Assembly: GCA_035293405.1 (NCBI GenBank) | Contig: DATDOE010000112.1 | Location: 1-64,000 of the forward strand | Source of the DNA: Gp6-AA40 sp035293405 | GTDB lineage: Bacteria > Acidobacteriota > Vicinamibacteria > Vicinamibacterales > UBA2999 | DNA: 64,000 nt | Direction: 5' to 3' | Shown here: positions 35,090-43,334 of the stretch, one piece after another | Position numbering within the stretch: the first letter of the stretch is position 1 | Layout: the number at the start of each line of letters is the position of its first letter | Position numbers and translations under genes: made by a program | Notes under the pieces: generated by a model | The model's input: only the letters and a program-made list of their open reading frames with translations | Told to the model about the DNA's origin: nothing | Database searches by the model: none

Positions 35090-35135
35090 AACTCCCAACT
35101 CCCAAGAAACCAACTCCCAATCCGTTGGGAGTTGG
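35090..35135. repeat. AACTCCC heptamers with an 11-bp hairpin
   Basis: AACTCCC occurs at 35090-35096, 35097-35103 and 35112-35118. The last is part of a perfect 11-bp inverted repeat CCAACTCCCAA (35110-35120) / TTGGGAGTTGG (35125-35135) with loop TCCG. It may act as a terminator after the upstream gene, although no U-tract follows. The same heptamer, in reverse complement, forms the array at 51673-51733. Confidence 0.65.
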
Positions 35136-35176
35136 CTCCAGGTTCGGGTCATTCTCACCCTTTCCAGGAGACCACT

Positions 35177-36553
35177 ATGTTGTCCTCACAGCGTCCGGTC
35201 GCGGCGCTGACCCTTGTTCTCGCCTTCGTTGTCGCGGTGATCGCCGGCCGCGCGCAGCAGCCCCCGCAAGCTCCCGGCCGTGGCGGCCAGCAAGGCGCTG
35301 CCCGCGGACAAGGAGCCGGCCGCGGTGCGCCAAGGCCCGAGTGCGTCAACCCCAAGATCCCCGCGGCTGAGTGCAACATCGGTGCGGCCCCGATTCAGTG
35401 GCCCGACCCGCCGCTCGGCGACGGCCCATTTGTCGTCCAGTCCGCTGTACCCGCCCATCGCAATCTTCGCGTCGTCGTCATGGCGAAATTCCAGCAGCCG
35501 TGGTCGATCGCGTTTCTGCCCGACGGCAACGTCCTGGTGACCGAGCGCGGTGGACGGCTTCGCATCATCCGGAACGGCGTCCTCGACCCGAAGCCGGTGC
35601 CAGGCGTCCCGCGTGTCCATGTGCAGGGCCTTCAAGGCCTGATGGATGTCGTGCTGCATCCCCGCTTCGCCGAGAACAAGTGGGTCTACCTTGCGTACCA
35701 CAAACCGGTACCCGTGCCGGATGCGCCGCCGACGGCGACCGGTGCGCCCGCGATGGCCGGCGCCACGACGCTCGCGCGCGGGACGTGGAACGGCACCGCG
35801 CTCACCGACGTGAAGGACATCTTCGAATCCGGCGCGACGCGCACCGAGTCCTCACGAATCGGCTTCGGCCGCGACGGCATGCTCTACATGACGATCAGCG
35901 CATCGGGCACGGGGCCGGATGTCTTCCGCTCAGCCGACCCGAACGATTACGCCGGCAAGACGGTTCGCCTGAGGGACGACGGCGCGATCCCGCCCGACAA
36001 TCCGTTTGTGAACAAGCCAGGCTACAAGCCGGGCATCTACACCCTCGGCCATCGCAACGGACACTCGATGGCGCTCAACCCGGAAACGGGTGAGTTCTGG
36101 GTGACCGAGCAGGGGCCCAACGGCGGCGATGAGGTCAACATCCTCAAACCCGGTGCGAACTACGGCTGGCCATACGTGAGCAACGGACGCAACTACATGG
36201 GCCCGAAGATTTCGGAGAACCCTTGGAAGGAGGGGTTCGAGCCGGCGACCGTCGTCTGGGTGCCGTCGATCGCGGTGGCCGGAGGCACCTTCTACACCGG
36301 TGACCGCTTCGCAGGGTGGAAGCGAAACTTCTTCGTCGGCGGACTGCGAGAGGGCGAAACCCCGCGAACCGGACAGATGCAGCGGATCGAGTTCAATGAG
36401 AAATGGGAGGAGATCCGTCGGGAGCCCATGCTCCGCGAGCTGCATCAGCGGATCCGGGACATCCGGCAGGGCCCCGATGGTTTGTTGTACGCGGTGACCG
36501 GGGAGGAGCAGGGCGCTCTGCTCCGGATCGAGCCTGGCGAGCCGATCCAGTAA
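35177..36553 (+). CDS. PQQ-dependent sugar dehydrogenase (GSDH/sorbosone family)
   Basis: About 458 aa. Signal peptide SQRPVAALTLVLAFVVAVIA, a Gly/Gln-rich linker, then a six-bladed propeller of the soluble aldose sugar dehydrogenase type: PWSIAFLPDGNVLVTERGG, VQGLQGLMDVVLHPRFAENK, YTLGHRNGHSMALNPETGEF, GPNGGDEVNILKPGANYGWP and IRDIRQGPDGLLYAVTGEE. The H in GHRNGH corresponds to the catalytic region. It oxidises an aldose in the periplasm using PQQ (family knowledge; substrate unknown). GGAG 9 nt before ATG 35177 supports the start. No PQQ biosynthesis genes are in the window. Confidence 0.92.
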   Translation: MLSSQRPVAALTLVLAFVVAVIAGRAQQPPQAPGRGGQQGAARGQGAGRGAPRPECVNPKIPAAECNIGAAPIQWPDPPLGDGPFVVQSAVPAHRNLRVVVMAKFQQPWSIAFLPDGNVLVTERGGRLRIIRNGVLDPKPVPGVPRVHVQGLQGLMDVVLHPRFAENKWVYLAYHKPVPVPDAPPTATGAPAMAGATTLARGTWNGTALTDVKDIFESGATRTESSRIGFGRDGMLYMTISASGTGPDVFRSADPNDYAGKTVRLRDDGAIPPDNPFVNKPGYKPGIYTLGHRNGHSMALNPETGEFWVTEQGPNGGDEVNILKPGANYGWPYVSNGRNYMGPKISENPWKEGFEPATVVWVPSIAVAGGTFYTGDRFAGWKRNFFVGGLREGETPRTGQMQRIEFNEKWEEIRREPMLRELHQRIRDIRQGPDGLLYAVTGEEQGALLRIEPGEPIQ

Positions 36554-36710
36554 GACTCCAGGCAGGCCGGCGGAGCGCCGCCTTTCGAGTCGGCGCTGGT
36601 TGGCAATTAGTCCCTGCAGACTGTGACTCACGACATTATGGAGGCCATTCGTCACAAATCAATTGAGCGAATACTCGGACCCCTGAAAGATTGCTCGGAC
36701 AGGATCCATC

Positions 36711-37382
36711 GTGACTCCAGCCGGATTCATGCGCGCCGCGGCGCTCGTCATCGTCGCCGCCCTCATCAGCGGCACCCGAACACCGGCGGCGGTGATCGTT
36801 GACAGTCTATTGGTCCGCATTTACGACAATGCAGGCGTCCTGTCGGGCGATTTGACGTCTGCGCTCAAGACGACCCACGACATCCTCCGGCTTGCCGACC
36901 TGACCGTGGACTGGGTCCAATGTCGGGCCCGCCGTGACGGCCCGGTGGCGGCCCTCTGTGAGACACCGCCGGCGCCGGGCGACATGGTCGTCCGGCTGAT
37001 TGACGGGTCCGACAAGGAAAGCGGGGAGCGCCGAGCGCTCGGGTACTCCCTGTTCGACTCAAACGGGGTGAGCGGGTTCGCCACCGTGTATGTCGATCGC
37101 GTCGATTGGCTCGCTCGTCGCGCCCAATACCCGCGGGCTCCGGTCCTTGGCCGTGCCATCGCGCACGAAATTGGACATCTCATCCTCCGATCCAACGCCC
37201 ACACCGAGAACGGGTTGATGAGGGAGGTCTGGACCGCAGAGCAAGTCGTGCGCAATCGTCGTGAAGACTGGACGTTTTCACCGGCCCAGGGCGGCGATCT
37301 CAGGAGTGCCCGCCTCGCAGCGATGGGCAATCCCCCCAAGAGCGGTACTGCCAGCCCCCGGCCGCGCCGGCCCCGGACCTAG
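36711..37382 (+). CDS. Secreted HExxH metallopeptidase-like protein
   Basis: 223 aa. Signal-like N-terminus (RAAALVIVAALISG), then a small domain with zinc-site motif HEIGHLIL (H152-H156) followed by NAHTENGLM, where the later His and the Met resemble a metzincin-type third ligand and Met-turn at slightly different spacing. Similar proteins with HEIGHLLLRSxxH are frequent in Acidobacteria. No propeptide or repeat is seen. GTG 36711 is the listed start; ATG 36729 is the alternative. Proteolytic activity is an inference. Confidence 0.72.
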   Translation: MTPAGFMRAAALVIVAALISGTRTPAAVIVDSLLVRIYDNAGVLSGDLTSALKTTHDILRLADLTVDWVQCRARRDGPVAALCETPPAPGDMVVRLIDGSDKESGERRALGYSLFDSNGVSGFATVYVDRVDWLARRAQYPRAPVLGRAIAHEIGHLILRSNAHTENGLMREVWTAEQVVRNRREDWTFSPAQGGDLRSARLAAMGNPPKSGTASPRPRRPRT

Positions 37383-37598
37383 GGCGCGAACCAGAATATC
37401 CATTCGTCCCTGGAAGAAAACGAGCGCCCCTGTTCCGCTCCGGCACACGGGCGCGCACCTGCACCCGTGTGCAATCAGGTACTAATTCCATCCCAGCCAC
37501 TACTTACGTGGCCGTCTCCGCCCGAGAATCACAAGGAACGGGGGTTGCTCTCAAGAGGGCCCGGCGATGTCCCCAGAGGGTCATCCCCCACGAACTCT

Positions 37599-38570
37599 AT
37601 GAAACGACTACTGCCGGCCGCATTCAAGCGCGTGAACACGGAGCTGTGGGTCGTCCTCTCCCTGTTCGTGATCGCGTTGCTTCTCAACCAGGTCATCGCA
37701 GCCCAGCGAATGGTCCTGAGCTTCTTCGTGCTGCCGACCATCGCCTCGGCGTATTTTTACGGGCGCCGGCACGGCACGCTGACCGCCTTCGCCAGCGTGC
37801 TGCTCGTCGTCGGGTTGCTGATCTTCCGCAACTCCACGATGACCGAGACCGGCTTCACGGTCGGCATGGCATTCACGCAGTGGCTCGAAGTGGCGGTCTG
37901 GGGCGGCTCGCTCGTCATCACCGGATACCTGATGGGCACCCTCTACGAACACAAGAACCTCCAGATCAACGAGCTTCGTGAAACCTATCAGGGCGTGCTG
38001 ATGATCCTTCGGCACTTCATTTCCAAGGACGCGTACACCGAGAATCACTGCTACCGGGTGTCGGTCTATGCGACGCGGATTGCCGCGCAGCTCAACCTCC
38101 CGACCGACCGGATTGAGGACATTCGGGCAGCGGCGCTGCTGCACGACATCGGCAAGCTGGACATCAGCCGCGACCTCCTCTACAAGGCTGCGAAGCTGAC
38201 GCGAGACGAGTACGAGACCGTGCAGCAGCACGTCCCTCGCGGTATCGAGATGCTCGAGCCGGTTGGCGGCGCCCTGCGCCGGGTGATCCCGATCATCCTC
38301 TCGCACCACGACAAGTTCGACGGGTCGGGCTACAACCCGACAAGCGGCGAATCGATCCCGCTCGAATCGCGGATTATCGCCGTGGCCGATGTCTACGACG
38401 CGCTGACCAGCGACCGGCCGTACCGGAAGGCCATGTCGACGTTCGAAGCCCGCGACATCATCACCAACGGCGCCGAAACAGAATTCGATCCCAAGGTCAT
38501 CGCCGCGTTCAACGCGCTCTTCAAGCGCGGCGAGCTCGAAATCTGGTCGGCGCCTCTGTCGGCCGCGTGA
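37599..38570 (+). CDS. Membrane HD-GYP-type phosphodiesterase
   Basis: About 323 aa. Three to four N-terminal membrane segments (about residues 15-120, a DUF4118-like sensor arrangement), then an HD-GYP domain: HxxRV region ENHCYRVSVYATRIA, LLHDIGKLDISRDLL with H182-D183, and ILSHHDKFDGSGYNP followed by SRIIAVADVYDALTSDRPYR. The GYP triplet reads GYNP, a mild departure. It probably hydrolyses c-di-GMP at the membrane. The frame is open from 37467, but ATG 37599 starts the membrane region. Its stop overlaps the GTG of the pseudopilin gene by 4 nt. Confidence 0.9.
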   Translation: MKRLLPAAFKRVNTELWVVLSLFVIALLLNQVIAAQRMVLSFFVLPTIASAYFYGRRHGTLTAFASVLLVVGLLIFRNSTMTETGFTVGMAFTQWLEVAVWGGSLVITGYLMGTLYEHKNLQINELRETYQGVLMILRHFISKDAYTENHCYRVSVYATRIAAQLNLPTDRIEDIRAAALLHDIGKLDISRDLLYKAAKLTRDEYETVQQHVPRGIEMLEPVGGALRRVIPIILSHHDKFDGSGYNPTSGESIPLESRIIAVADVYDALTSDRPYRKAMSTFEARDIITNGAETEFDPKVIAAFNALFKRGELEIWSAPLSAA

Positions 38571-39139
38571 CAGAGCGTCGTTCGTCCCCTCGACGACGCC
38601 AGGCGACAGGCAATGAACAGCGTGCGGCCGGCTTCTCGCTAATCGAGCTGCTGGTCGTGTGCGCGGTGCTGGCCATCGTGTCGGGCATTGCGATTCCCGC
38701 CGTCCTGCAGGCGCGCATGCGGGCCAATGAGGGCGCCGCGATTGCCTCCCTTGCCGTGATCCGCTCCGCGCAGGCCACATATGCCACCTCCTGCGGAGGC
38801 GGTGGATTCGCACAGTCGCTCGACGACCTGGCGCTGCCGCCGGCGGGCGCAACTCAGAGCTTCATCACCGAGCCGCTCGCCGCGAACGGTGTCATCCAGT
38901 CTGGCTACGTCGCCAGCCTGTCCGCAGATACGGGCGCACTGCTCGTCACGGCCGCAGCCGCCACGTGCAACTCATCGACGGCCGACGCCGTGTCGGCGTT
39001 CTTTGCGGAGCGTCATCCGCAGTCGATCAGCCTCACCGGACAGCGATCGTTCGCGATGGCGACGAGCGGAACGATCTACGTGAGGGTTGACGGAGTGACG
39101 ATCACACCGGGGATGGCGGGAACCACGGTACTGCACTGA
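38567..39139 (+). CDS. Type IV pilin-like (prepilin) protein
   Basis: 190 aa. Basic leader ending in RAAG, then FSLIELLVVCAVLAIVSGIA: a class III prepilin signal with the Gly/Phe cleavage site, the conserved Glu at mature position 5, and the N-terminal helix. The rest is a small globular domain with one Cys pair (CGGGG and CNSS). The GTG start overlaps the HD-GYP stop, tying c-di-GMP turnover to a pilus or secretion pseudopilin. Possible role: minor pilin or general-secretion pseudopilin. The pilT gene lies 2.6 kb further on. Confidence 0.88.
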   Translation: MTERRSSPRRRQATGNEQRAAGFSLIELLVVCAVLAIVSGIAIPAVLQARMRANEGAAIASLAVIRSAQATYATSCGGGGFAQSLDDLALPPAGATQSFITEPLAANGVIQSGYVASLSADTGALLVTAAAATCNSSTADAVSAFFAERHPQSISLTGQRSFAMATSGTIYVRVDGVTITPGMAGTTVLH

Positions 39140-39144
39140 TCGGC

Positions 39145-39251
39145 GGGTCTATAGAGCAAGACCCACCCTACGGCGCGACGACGACGTAGGCCGGGTCCTG
39201 TTCTTTGGACCCGGCTTAACGGCAGGTCTGCAAAGCAAGACCCGCCCTACG
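39145..39251. repeat. REP-like intergenic hairpin cluster
   Basis: Between two convergent genes. Two 18-nt copies of AGCAAGACCC(A/G)CCCTACG (39155-39172 and 39234-39251), each preceded by a partner GGTCT that makes a small hairpin, surround a third hairpin CCGGGTCC / GGACCCGG (39191-39198, 39207-39214). It resembles bacterial REP/BIME units and may serve as a bidirectional terminator. Confidence 0.6.
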
Positions 39252-39255
39252 TGAG

Positions 39256-40377
39256 TCAGGCGCGACCAGCAGGGATCACGATCGACAGGCTCGTGCGGCC
39301 CTCCGAACAGTCCAGCGTCATGTGGCCGTTGTGCAGTTCGGCCACCCGGCGTGCGGCGCGCAACAGCACGAGCGCGGCAGTCGAGACGGTCCCGCCCTGC
39401 ATTGACAGATCCGGCCAATCTGTATCGGCGAGCTTCGAGCGCCAGTAGTGCGGGAGCTCGGCCCCCTCGTGCACGGCGGTCACCGCGATCGCATCGTCGG
39501 CGTGCGGCGACACGTGGAGCGACACGACTTTCAACCGCGGCGCATCGAGCAGGACCGCCGCAGCGATGATCAGCCCGGCAACCGACACGGTGAGGAGATC
39601 CTCATCCCCCCACACGGTTGAATGAATCGCACCCACCGGCTCGATCTGAAGGGTGATGCCCCGCAGGCGTCTCTCCGCGGCCGTCTGTTCGGCCGAGCGA
39701 TCGAGCACCGTTCGGATGGCCACGCCTCGCCGGACGAGGGACACATCACCTTTCAGCACCCGCGCCGCAGCAAGCAGCTGCAGCGCCCGAGCGGCTTCAG
39801 CCCTGACCAGATCGACAGCCACTGACTGCGTGAGGGTCGAACCCGGCGAGAGCAGGTTGGCCGACGAGGCCACGGCCGTCAGGCAGTCCGCGAACGCCGC
39901 GAACGCCACGTCAGCCGGTGGCGAGGGCGCCGCGACTCGCGGGGGCGCGACATCGGTGGAGGGTGTATTGGTCGCCGCGGCCAGAATCGGCGCCTGCTCG
40001 TCCTCGACACGCTCGACCAGGCATGGCACTTCCCGCAGTCCCGCCGCCGCGGCCGCCGCCAACCGTTTCCGGCCGGCAATCACCAGATTACGGCCGGCAC
40101 GGCTTCGGACCAGCAGGGGCTGCAACACCCCATGCCGTTTGATCGACTCGACGAAGGCGGCCGACGGGCCGACCTCATCGTCCTGGCGCGGTGCATCGAA
40201 TGACCGCACCTCGAGGAACCTGATTGGAGAGCTGAACAGCGCCGAGTCCAACTGCTCAACGTAGTGGGCGTCTGCCCGCATCCGGTACCTCGGGGGAAGT
40301 CCCTCGCGGACCGGTGGGAGTGGAGTGTCGTCGTCGCCGAGGTGCAAGCCGTCCAGCCCTGAGTCAATATCAGACAT
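39256..40377 (-). CDS. ParB-like N-terminal domain fused to degenerate histidine-kinase-like ATPase region
   Basis: 373 aa. Residues about 52-130 resemble a ParB/Srx-type domain (LEVRSFDAPRQ..., FVESIKRHGVLQPLLVR, LVIAGRKRLAAAAAAGLREV). After an Ala/Pro linker, residues about 160-220 resemble a kinase dimerisation helix pair but lack a phospho-accepting His. The C-terminal about 150 residues look like a GHKL ATPase (RLRGITLQIEP, and a GxVSTAALVLLRAARRVAELH/HNGHMTLD ending) without the usual Asn N-box, so ATP binding is doubtful. It could couple a DNA- or nucleotide-binding ParB module to dimerisation. No parA is adjacent; it lies between the pseudopilin and pilT clusters. Confidence 0.65.
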   Translation of the reverse strand: MSDIDSGLDGLHLGDDDTPLPPVREGLPPRYRMRADAHYVEQLDSALFSSPIRFLEVRSFDAPRQDDEVGPSAAFVESIKRHGVLQPLLVRSRAGRNLVIAGRKRLAAAAAAGLREVPCLVERVEDEQAPILAAATNTPSTDVAPPRVAAPSPPADVAFAAFADCLTAVASSANLLSPGSTLTQSVAVDLVRAEAARALQLLAAARVLKGDVSLVRRGVAIRTVLDRSAEQTAAERRLRGITLQIEPVGAIHSTVWGDEDLLTVSVAGLIIAAAVLLDAPRLKVVSLHVSPHADDAIAVTAVHEGAELPHYWRSKLADTDWPDLSMQGGTVSTAALVLLRAARRVAELHNGHMTLDCSEGRTSLSIVIPAGRA

Positions 40378-40566
40378 TGCGTAAAATTCGTGGAAGTCGT
40401 GTGAGTGAAGCGGTTACAGGTGGGCCCTGAGTTGATTTGCCGCGCGATTGAGGCCGCCAGCCCGAGTATAGACGTACGGAAAGGCTATCGCACTCCCATT
40501 CTGGTCCGATAACTCCTGCGGAGAAGCGCATCCTCCGGAGCTCCCGCCGGCGACTGTGCTGAATTG

Positions 40567-40689
40567 ATGAACGAAACCGTTTATTTGTTCGCCCTGAGCG
40601 TGCCGGACCTCCTCGAGCAGATCATCGCCAACCAGTCAGGACGTCGCACGCCTGTCGCACTTCCACCCCGGCCCGAAAAACGGTCCTAG
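40567..40689 (+). CDS. Small protein (40 aa), unknown
   Basis: ATG 40567 to TAG 40687-40689, ending one nucleotide before the GTG of the next gene, which suggests an operon. The peptide starts NETVYLFALSVPDLLEQIIA and ends in a Pro/Arg tail; the first half looks like an amphipathic helix. No family and no clear ribosome site. It is included because composition and spacing look genuine. Confidence 0.35.
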   Translation: MNETVYLFALSVPDLLEQIIANQSGRRTPVALPPRPEKRS

Positions 40690-40690
40690 C

Positions 40691-40939
40691 GTGAAGAGCG
40701 AGCCTGGAAACGGAGGAATCGTGAGCCCGGACCGCCGAAATACCGCCCGTCGTGCCGAGGTTGTCCGCACGGTGCTCGAGGAAATCGTCCACACGTCCGT
40801 GCCGGTGATTACCGTCGACAGCCTTCAGGACTCCCTCCAGGTGTCGCCGGAGGCGGCCACCCGCATCGTGCAGCGTCTCGTCAGCGCAGGGTTGCTCGTC
40901 GAGACGCAGGCCGGCACCTGGGTCAAGGTTTCCACCTAG
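40691..40939 (+). CDS. Small winged-helix-like protein, unknown
   Basis: 82 aa. After a basic, disordered start, residues about 22-80 read like a winged helix-turn-helix: EVVRTVLEEIVH, VDSLQDSLQVSPEAATRIVQ (helix-turn-helix part) and LVSAGLLVETQAGTWVKV (wing). It could be a DNA-binding regulator of the downstream pilT cluster or an interaction module. GTG start at 40691; GTG 40721 after GGAGGAATC is a strong alternative start giving 72 aa. Confidence 0.55.
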   Translation: MKSEPGNGGIVSPDRRNTARRAEVVRTVLEEIVHTSVPVITVDSLQDSLQVSPEAATRIVQRLVSAGLLVETQAGTWVKVST

Positions 40940-40989
40940 CCCCCGTCAGTCCACTAACCTCCTCGCGCCACTTGCCGATAAAGAGGCCA

Positions 40990-41223
40990 GTGGAAGTCGT
41001 CGTTCTCGTCACAGTTCTCGCGCTGACGGTCGCCGTCGCTGCAGGTCTCGCGAAAGGGGTTCTCAGCCTCGTTCTCCACCTGATCGTCGTCGATGGTCTG
41101 CCGGCCGCCGCGCTCGAGAAACCGGCCGCGTTCATCACTGCCCTGCTGTTCTTCTGGTTCCTGGCGCCCGCCGTGGTCGAGAGCCCGGCCGCTGCCACTC
41201 TGCTGGCCTTACTGGCCCGCTGA
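40990..41223 (+). CDS. Small two-helix membrane protein, unknown
   Basis: About 77 aa with two hydrophobic segments (EVVVLVTVLALTVAVAAGLA and FITALLFFWFLAPAVVE) around a short loop. I prefer GTG 40990, preceded by AAAGAGG; the frame opens at TTG 40972. It lies 24 nt before the next gene, in a same-strand row leading to pilT. No family recognised. Confidence 0.5.
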   Translation: MEVVVLVTVLALTVAVAAGLAKGVLSLVLHLIVVDGLPAAALEKPAAFITALLFFWFLAPAVVESPAAATLLALLAR

Positions 41224-41247
41224 ACCTCACCGCAGCCGACGCGGGGC

Positions 41248-41718
41248 ATGTCAAACTTCAGATTCGAGAAGGACCGGGTCGCCGCAAGCCTCTCGCTGTC
41301 CACCGGACACGCGGTGAGCGGCTGCTTTTTCGTCCTGGGGTCAGTACCGACCACAGGTCGCGAACGCGTCGGCGATCTGCTCAATGCGGAATCCGGGTTC
41401 TTCCCTTTCCAGCGAGACGACGGCACGACGGCGCAGTACAACCGCGCGCACATCGTCCTGGTGCGGCTGCCGGCCGGCGTCGCCGAGGAAGCGCTCGAAC
41501 CCGGCTATGACGCGGCGACGCAGCGTTCCGTCGTCATCACCCTCTCCACTGGCGCCCAGATCGACGGCAGCGTGGCCGTCTACGGATCCGTGGGACATGA
41601 GCGTCTGAGCGACTACACGCGCAGCGAGAAGCACTTTCGCTACGTGGTCACGCCAAGCGGCACAGTGATCATCAACTCCGACCATATCGTTGAAGTCATC
41701 GAAAAGGCCGAACCATGA
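41248..41718 (+). CDS. Hypothetical protein coupled to pilT
   Basis: 156 aa, beta-rich, no signal peptide or membrane helix. Recognisable stretches include TTGRERVGDLLNAESGFFPF and YVVTPSGTVIINSDHIVEVI. The stop overlaps the pilT start (ATGA 41715-41718), so a role in pilus retraction or its control is suggested by position. No domain is assigned. Confidence 0.68.
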   Translation: MSNFRFEKDRVAASLSLSTGHAVSGCFFVLGSVPTTGRERVGDLLNAESGFFPFQRDDGTTAQYNRAHIVLVRLPAGVAEEALEPGYDAATQRSVVITLSTGAQIDGSVAVYGSVGHERLSDYTRSEKHFRYVVTPSGTVIINSDHIVEVIEKAEP

Positions 41719-42857
41719 CCGGGGAAACCATTTCCGCACCGCCCGCGGCAGCCGCAGGGCACGCCATCGACCGCCTGTTCCGCTTGATGTGTGAGGTTGG
41801 CGCCTCGGACCTCCATCTGTGCGTGGGCATGCCGCCGCTCGTCCGGAAGGACGGGGAGATCCAGCCGATCGAAGCCGGTGCGCCGGCGCTGACGCCCGAG
41901 ACCGTCGTGGCGTTGTTGAATCCGATCATGCCCGCGAAGAACCGTGAAGAATTCGAGCGCCGTCACGATACCGATTTCGCCTACGAGATCACGGGACTGG
42001 CCAGGTTTCGCGCCAACATCTACATGGACCGGAAGGGCCGGGGGGGCGTCTTCCGCGTCATCCCGTCGAAGATCCTCACCACCCAGGACCTCGGGCTGTC
42101 GCCGTACATCCTGCAGCTCTGTCGTCTGAACAAAGGCCTCGTCCTCGTCACCGGGCCGACCGGCTCGGGCAAGTCGACGACGCTCTGCGCGATGGTGGAC
42201 TACATCAACCAGAACCGCAGCGACCACATCATCACCATCGAAGATCCCATCGAGTTCGTCCACGAGAACCGGCGCTGCCTGATGAACCAGCGCGAAGTGC
42301 ATACGCACACCGACTCGTTCAAGGACGCCCTGCGCGCCGCGCTGCGCGAGGACCCTGACATTCTTCTCGTCGGCGAGATGCGCGATCTCGAGACGGTCGC
42401 GATCGCGATCGAGACCGCTGAAACCGGCCACCTCGTCTTCGGCACGCTCCACACCACGACGGCCGCGTCCACCGTGGATCGCATCATCGATCAGTTCCCA
42501 GCCGACAGGCAGGCGCAGATCCGCGCCATGCTCGCCGAGTCGCTGCGCGCCGTCATCTCTCAGACGTTGTGCAAGAAGATTGGCGGCGGTCGCGTCGCGG
42601 CGCTGGAAGTCCTCATTGTCACGTCCGCGGTGAGCAATCTGATCCGGGAGGGCAAGACGTTCCAGATTCCGTCGATCATGCAGGTCGGCAAAGCGGTCGG
42701 CATGGTCTCGCTGAACGACGCGCTGTTGACGCTGGTGACCAAGAAGCTCGTGGTGCCGGAAGAAGCCTACGCGAAGTCGGTAGACAAGGTCAGCTTCGAG
42801 GGCATGCTCAAGCGGGCCGGAGTTGACGCGAAGTTCACGACGACCGCCGCCGCGTAG
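41715..42857 (+). CDS. pilT: Type IV pilus retraction ATPase PilT/PilU
   Basis: 380 aa cytoplasmic hexameric ATPase that powers pilus retraction (twitching). Seen: the N-terminal CEVGASDLHLCVGMPPLVRK, Walker A GPTGSGKST (about 147-155), the Asp box IITIEDPIEFVHEN, Walker B LREDPDILLVGEMRD, the His box TGHLVFGTLHT and the C-terminal SAVSNLIREGKT, matching the AIRNLIRE motif that distinguishes PilT. It overlaps the preceding hypothetical gene. A PilU-type paralog cannot be excluded. Other pilus assembly genes are not in the window apart from the pseudopilin gene. Confidence 0.95.
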   Translation: MTGETISAPPAAAAGHAIDRLFRLMCEVGASDLHLCVGMPPLVRKDGEIQPIEAGAPALTPETVVALLNPIMPAKNREEFERRHDTDFAYEITGLARFRANIYMDRKGRGGVFRVIPSKILTTQDLGLSPYILQLCRLNKGLVLVTGPTGSGKSTTLCAMVDYINQNRSDHIITIEDPIEFVHENRRCLMNQREVHTHTDSFKDALRAALREDPDILLVGEMRDLETVAIAIETAETGHLVFGTLHTTTAASTVDRIIDQFPADRQAQIRAMLAESLRAVISQTLCKKIGGGRVAALEVLIVTSAVSNLIREGKTFQIPSIMQVGKAVGMVSLNDALLTLVTKKLVVPEEAYAKSVDKVSFEGMLKRAGVDAKFTTTAAA

Positions 42858-42890
42858 CGGGTGATCGCGACCGCCGTGGCGGATCGCGAC

Positions 42891-43334
42891 TTATCGGCAG
42901 GCGCCGTCGACGCCGCGAACGCTGACCACGCGGAACTCGGGAAGATCGTTGCTGCCGGTGCCACCGCCTGTTCCACCCGGCTGCCTCGCGATGGCCGCCT
43001 GCGCGGGATCCATGGAACCGGCTTGCGCGGCGACATTCGGTGACGGCCACAGCCCGCCTCGCACCGAGAACCGCTTGCCGGACGAGGGGCCGCCCACCAG
43101 TCGGACCATCCGTCCGGCGTACTTCCGGACCCCTTTACCAGTCAGCCTGTACTTGCCCCCGTTTGTCGAATCGACGAACGTGAACGACCCGGACGTCGCA
43201 GGGTCGCTGCTGACACAACCGGTCAACTCCACGGGCGCGCCCTTTTCTGGAGTCGACGGGCGCGACTGCTCCGCGGCCGCCGTCGCACCAATCAGCACAC
43301 CGACGACAACCGCGATCACTGTAGGGCTGCGCAT
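42891..43334 (-). CDS. Small secreted protein, unknown
   Basis: About 147 aa with signal peptide SPTVIAVVVGVLIGATAAA. The mature part contains VELTGCVSSDPATSGSFTF and KYRLTGKGVRKYAGRMVRLV, a small OB-fold-like beta pattern seen in several Acidobacteria secreted proteins, followed by a Gly/Ala/Gln-rich segment. ATG 43334 starts the signal peptide; the frame opens at 43472. It ends convergently with pilT. Function unknown. Confidence 0.68.
   Translation of the reverse strand: MRSPTVIAVVVGVLIGATAAAEQSRPSTPEKGAPVELTGCVSSDPATSGSFTFVDSTNGGKYRLTGKGVRKYAGRMVRLVGGPSSGKRFSVRGGLWPSPNVAAQAGSMDPAQAAIARQPGGTGGGTGSNDLPEFRVVSVRGVDGACR

Noticed and set aside
40378..40566. Possible c-di-GMP riboswitch upstream of the pilT cluster
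   Set aside because: I could not find the conserved GEMM core or paired stems by eye.
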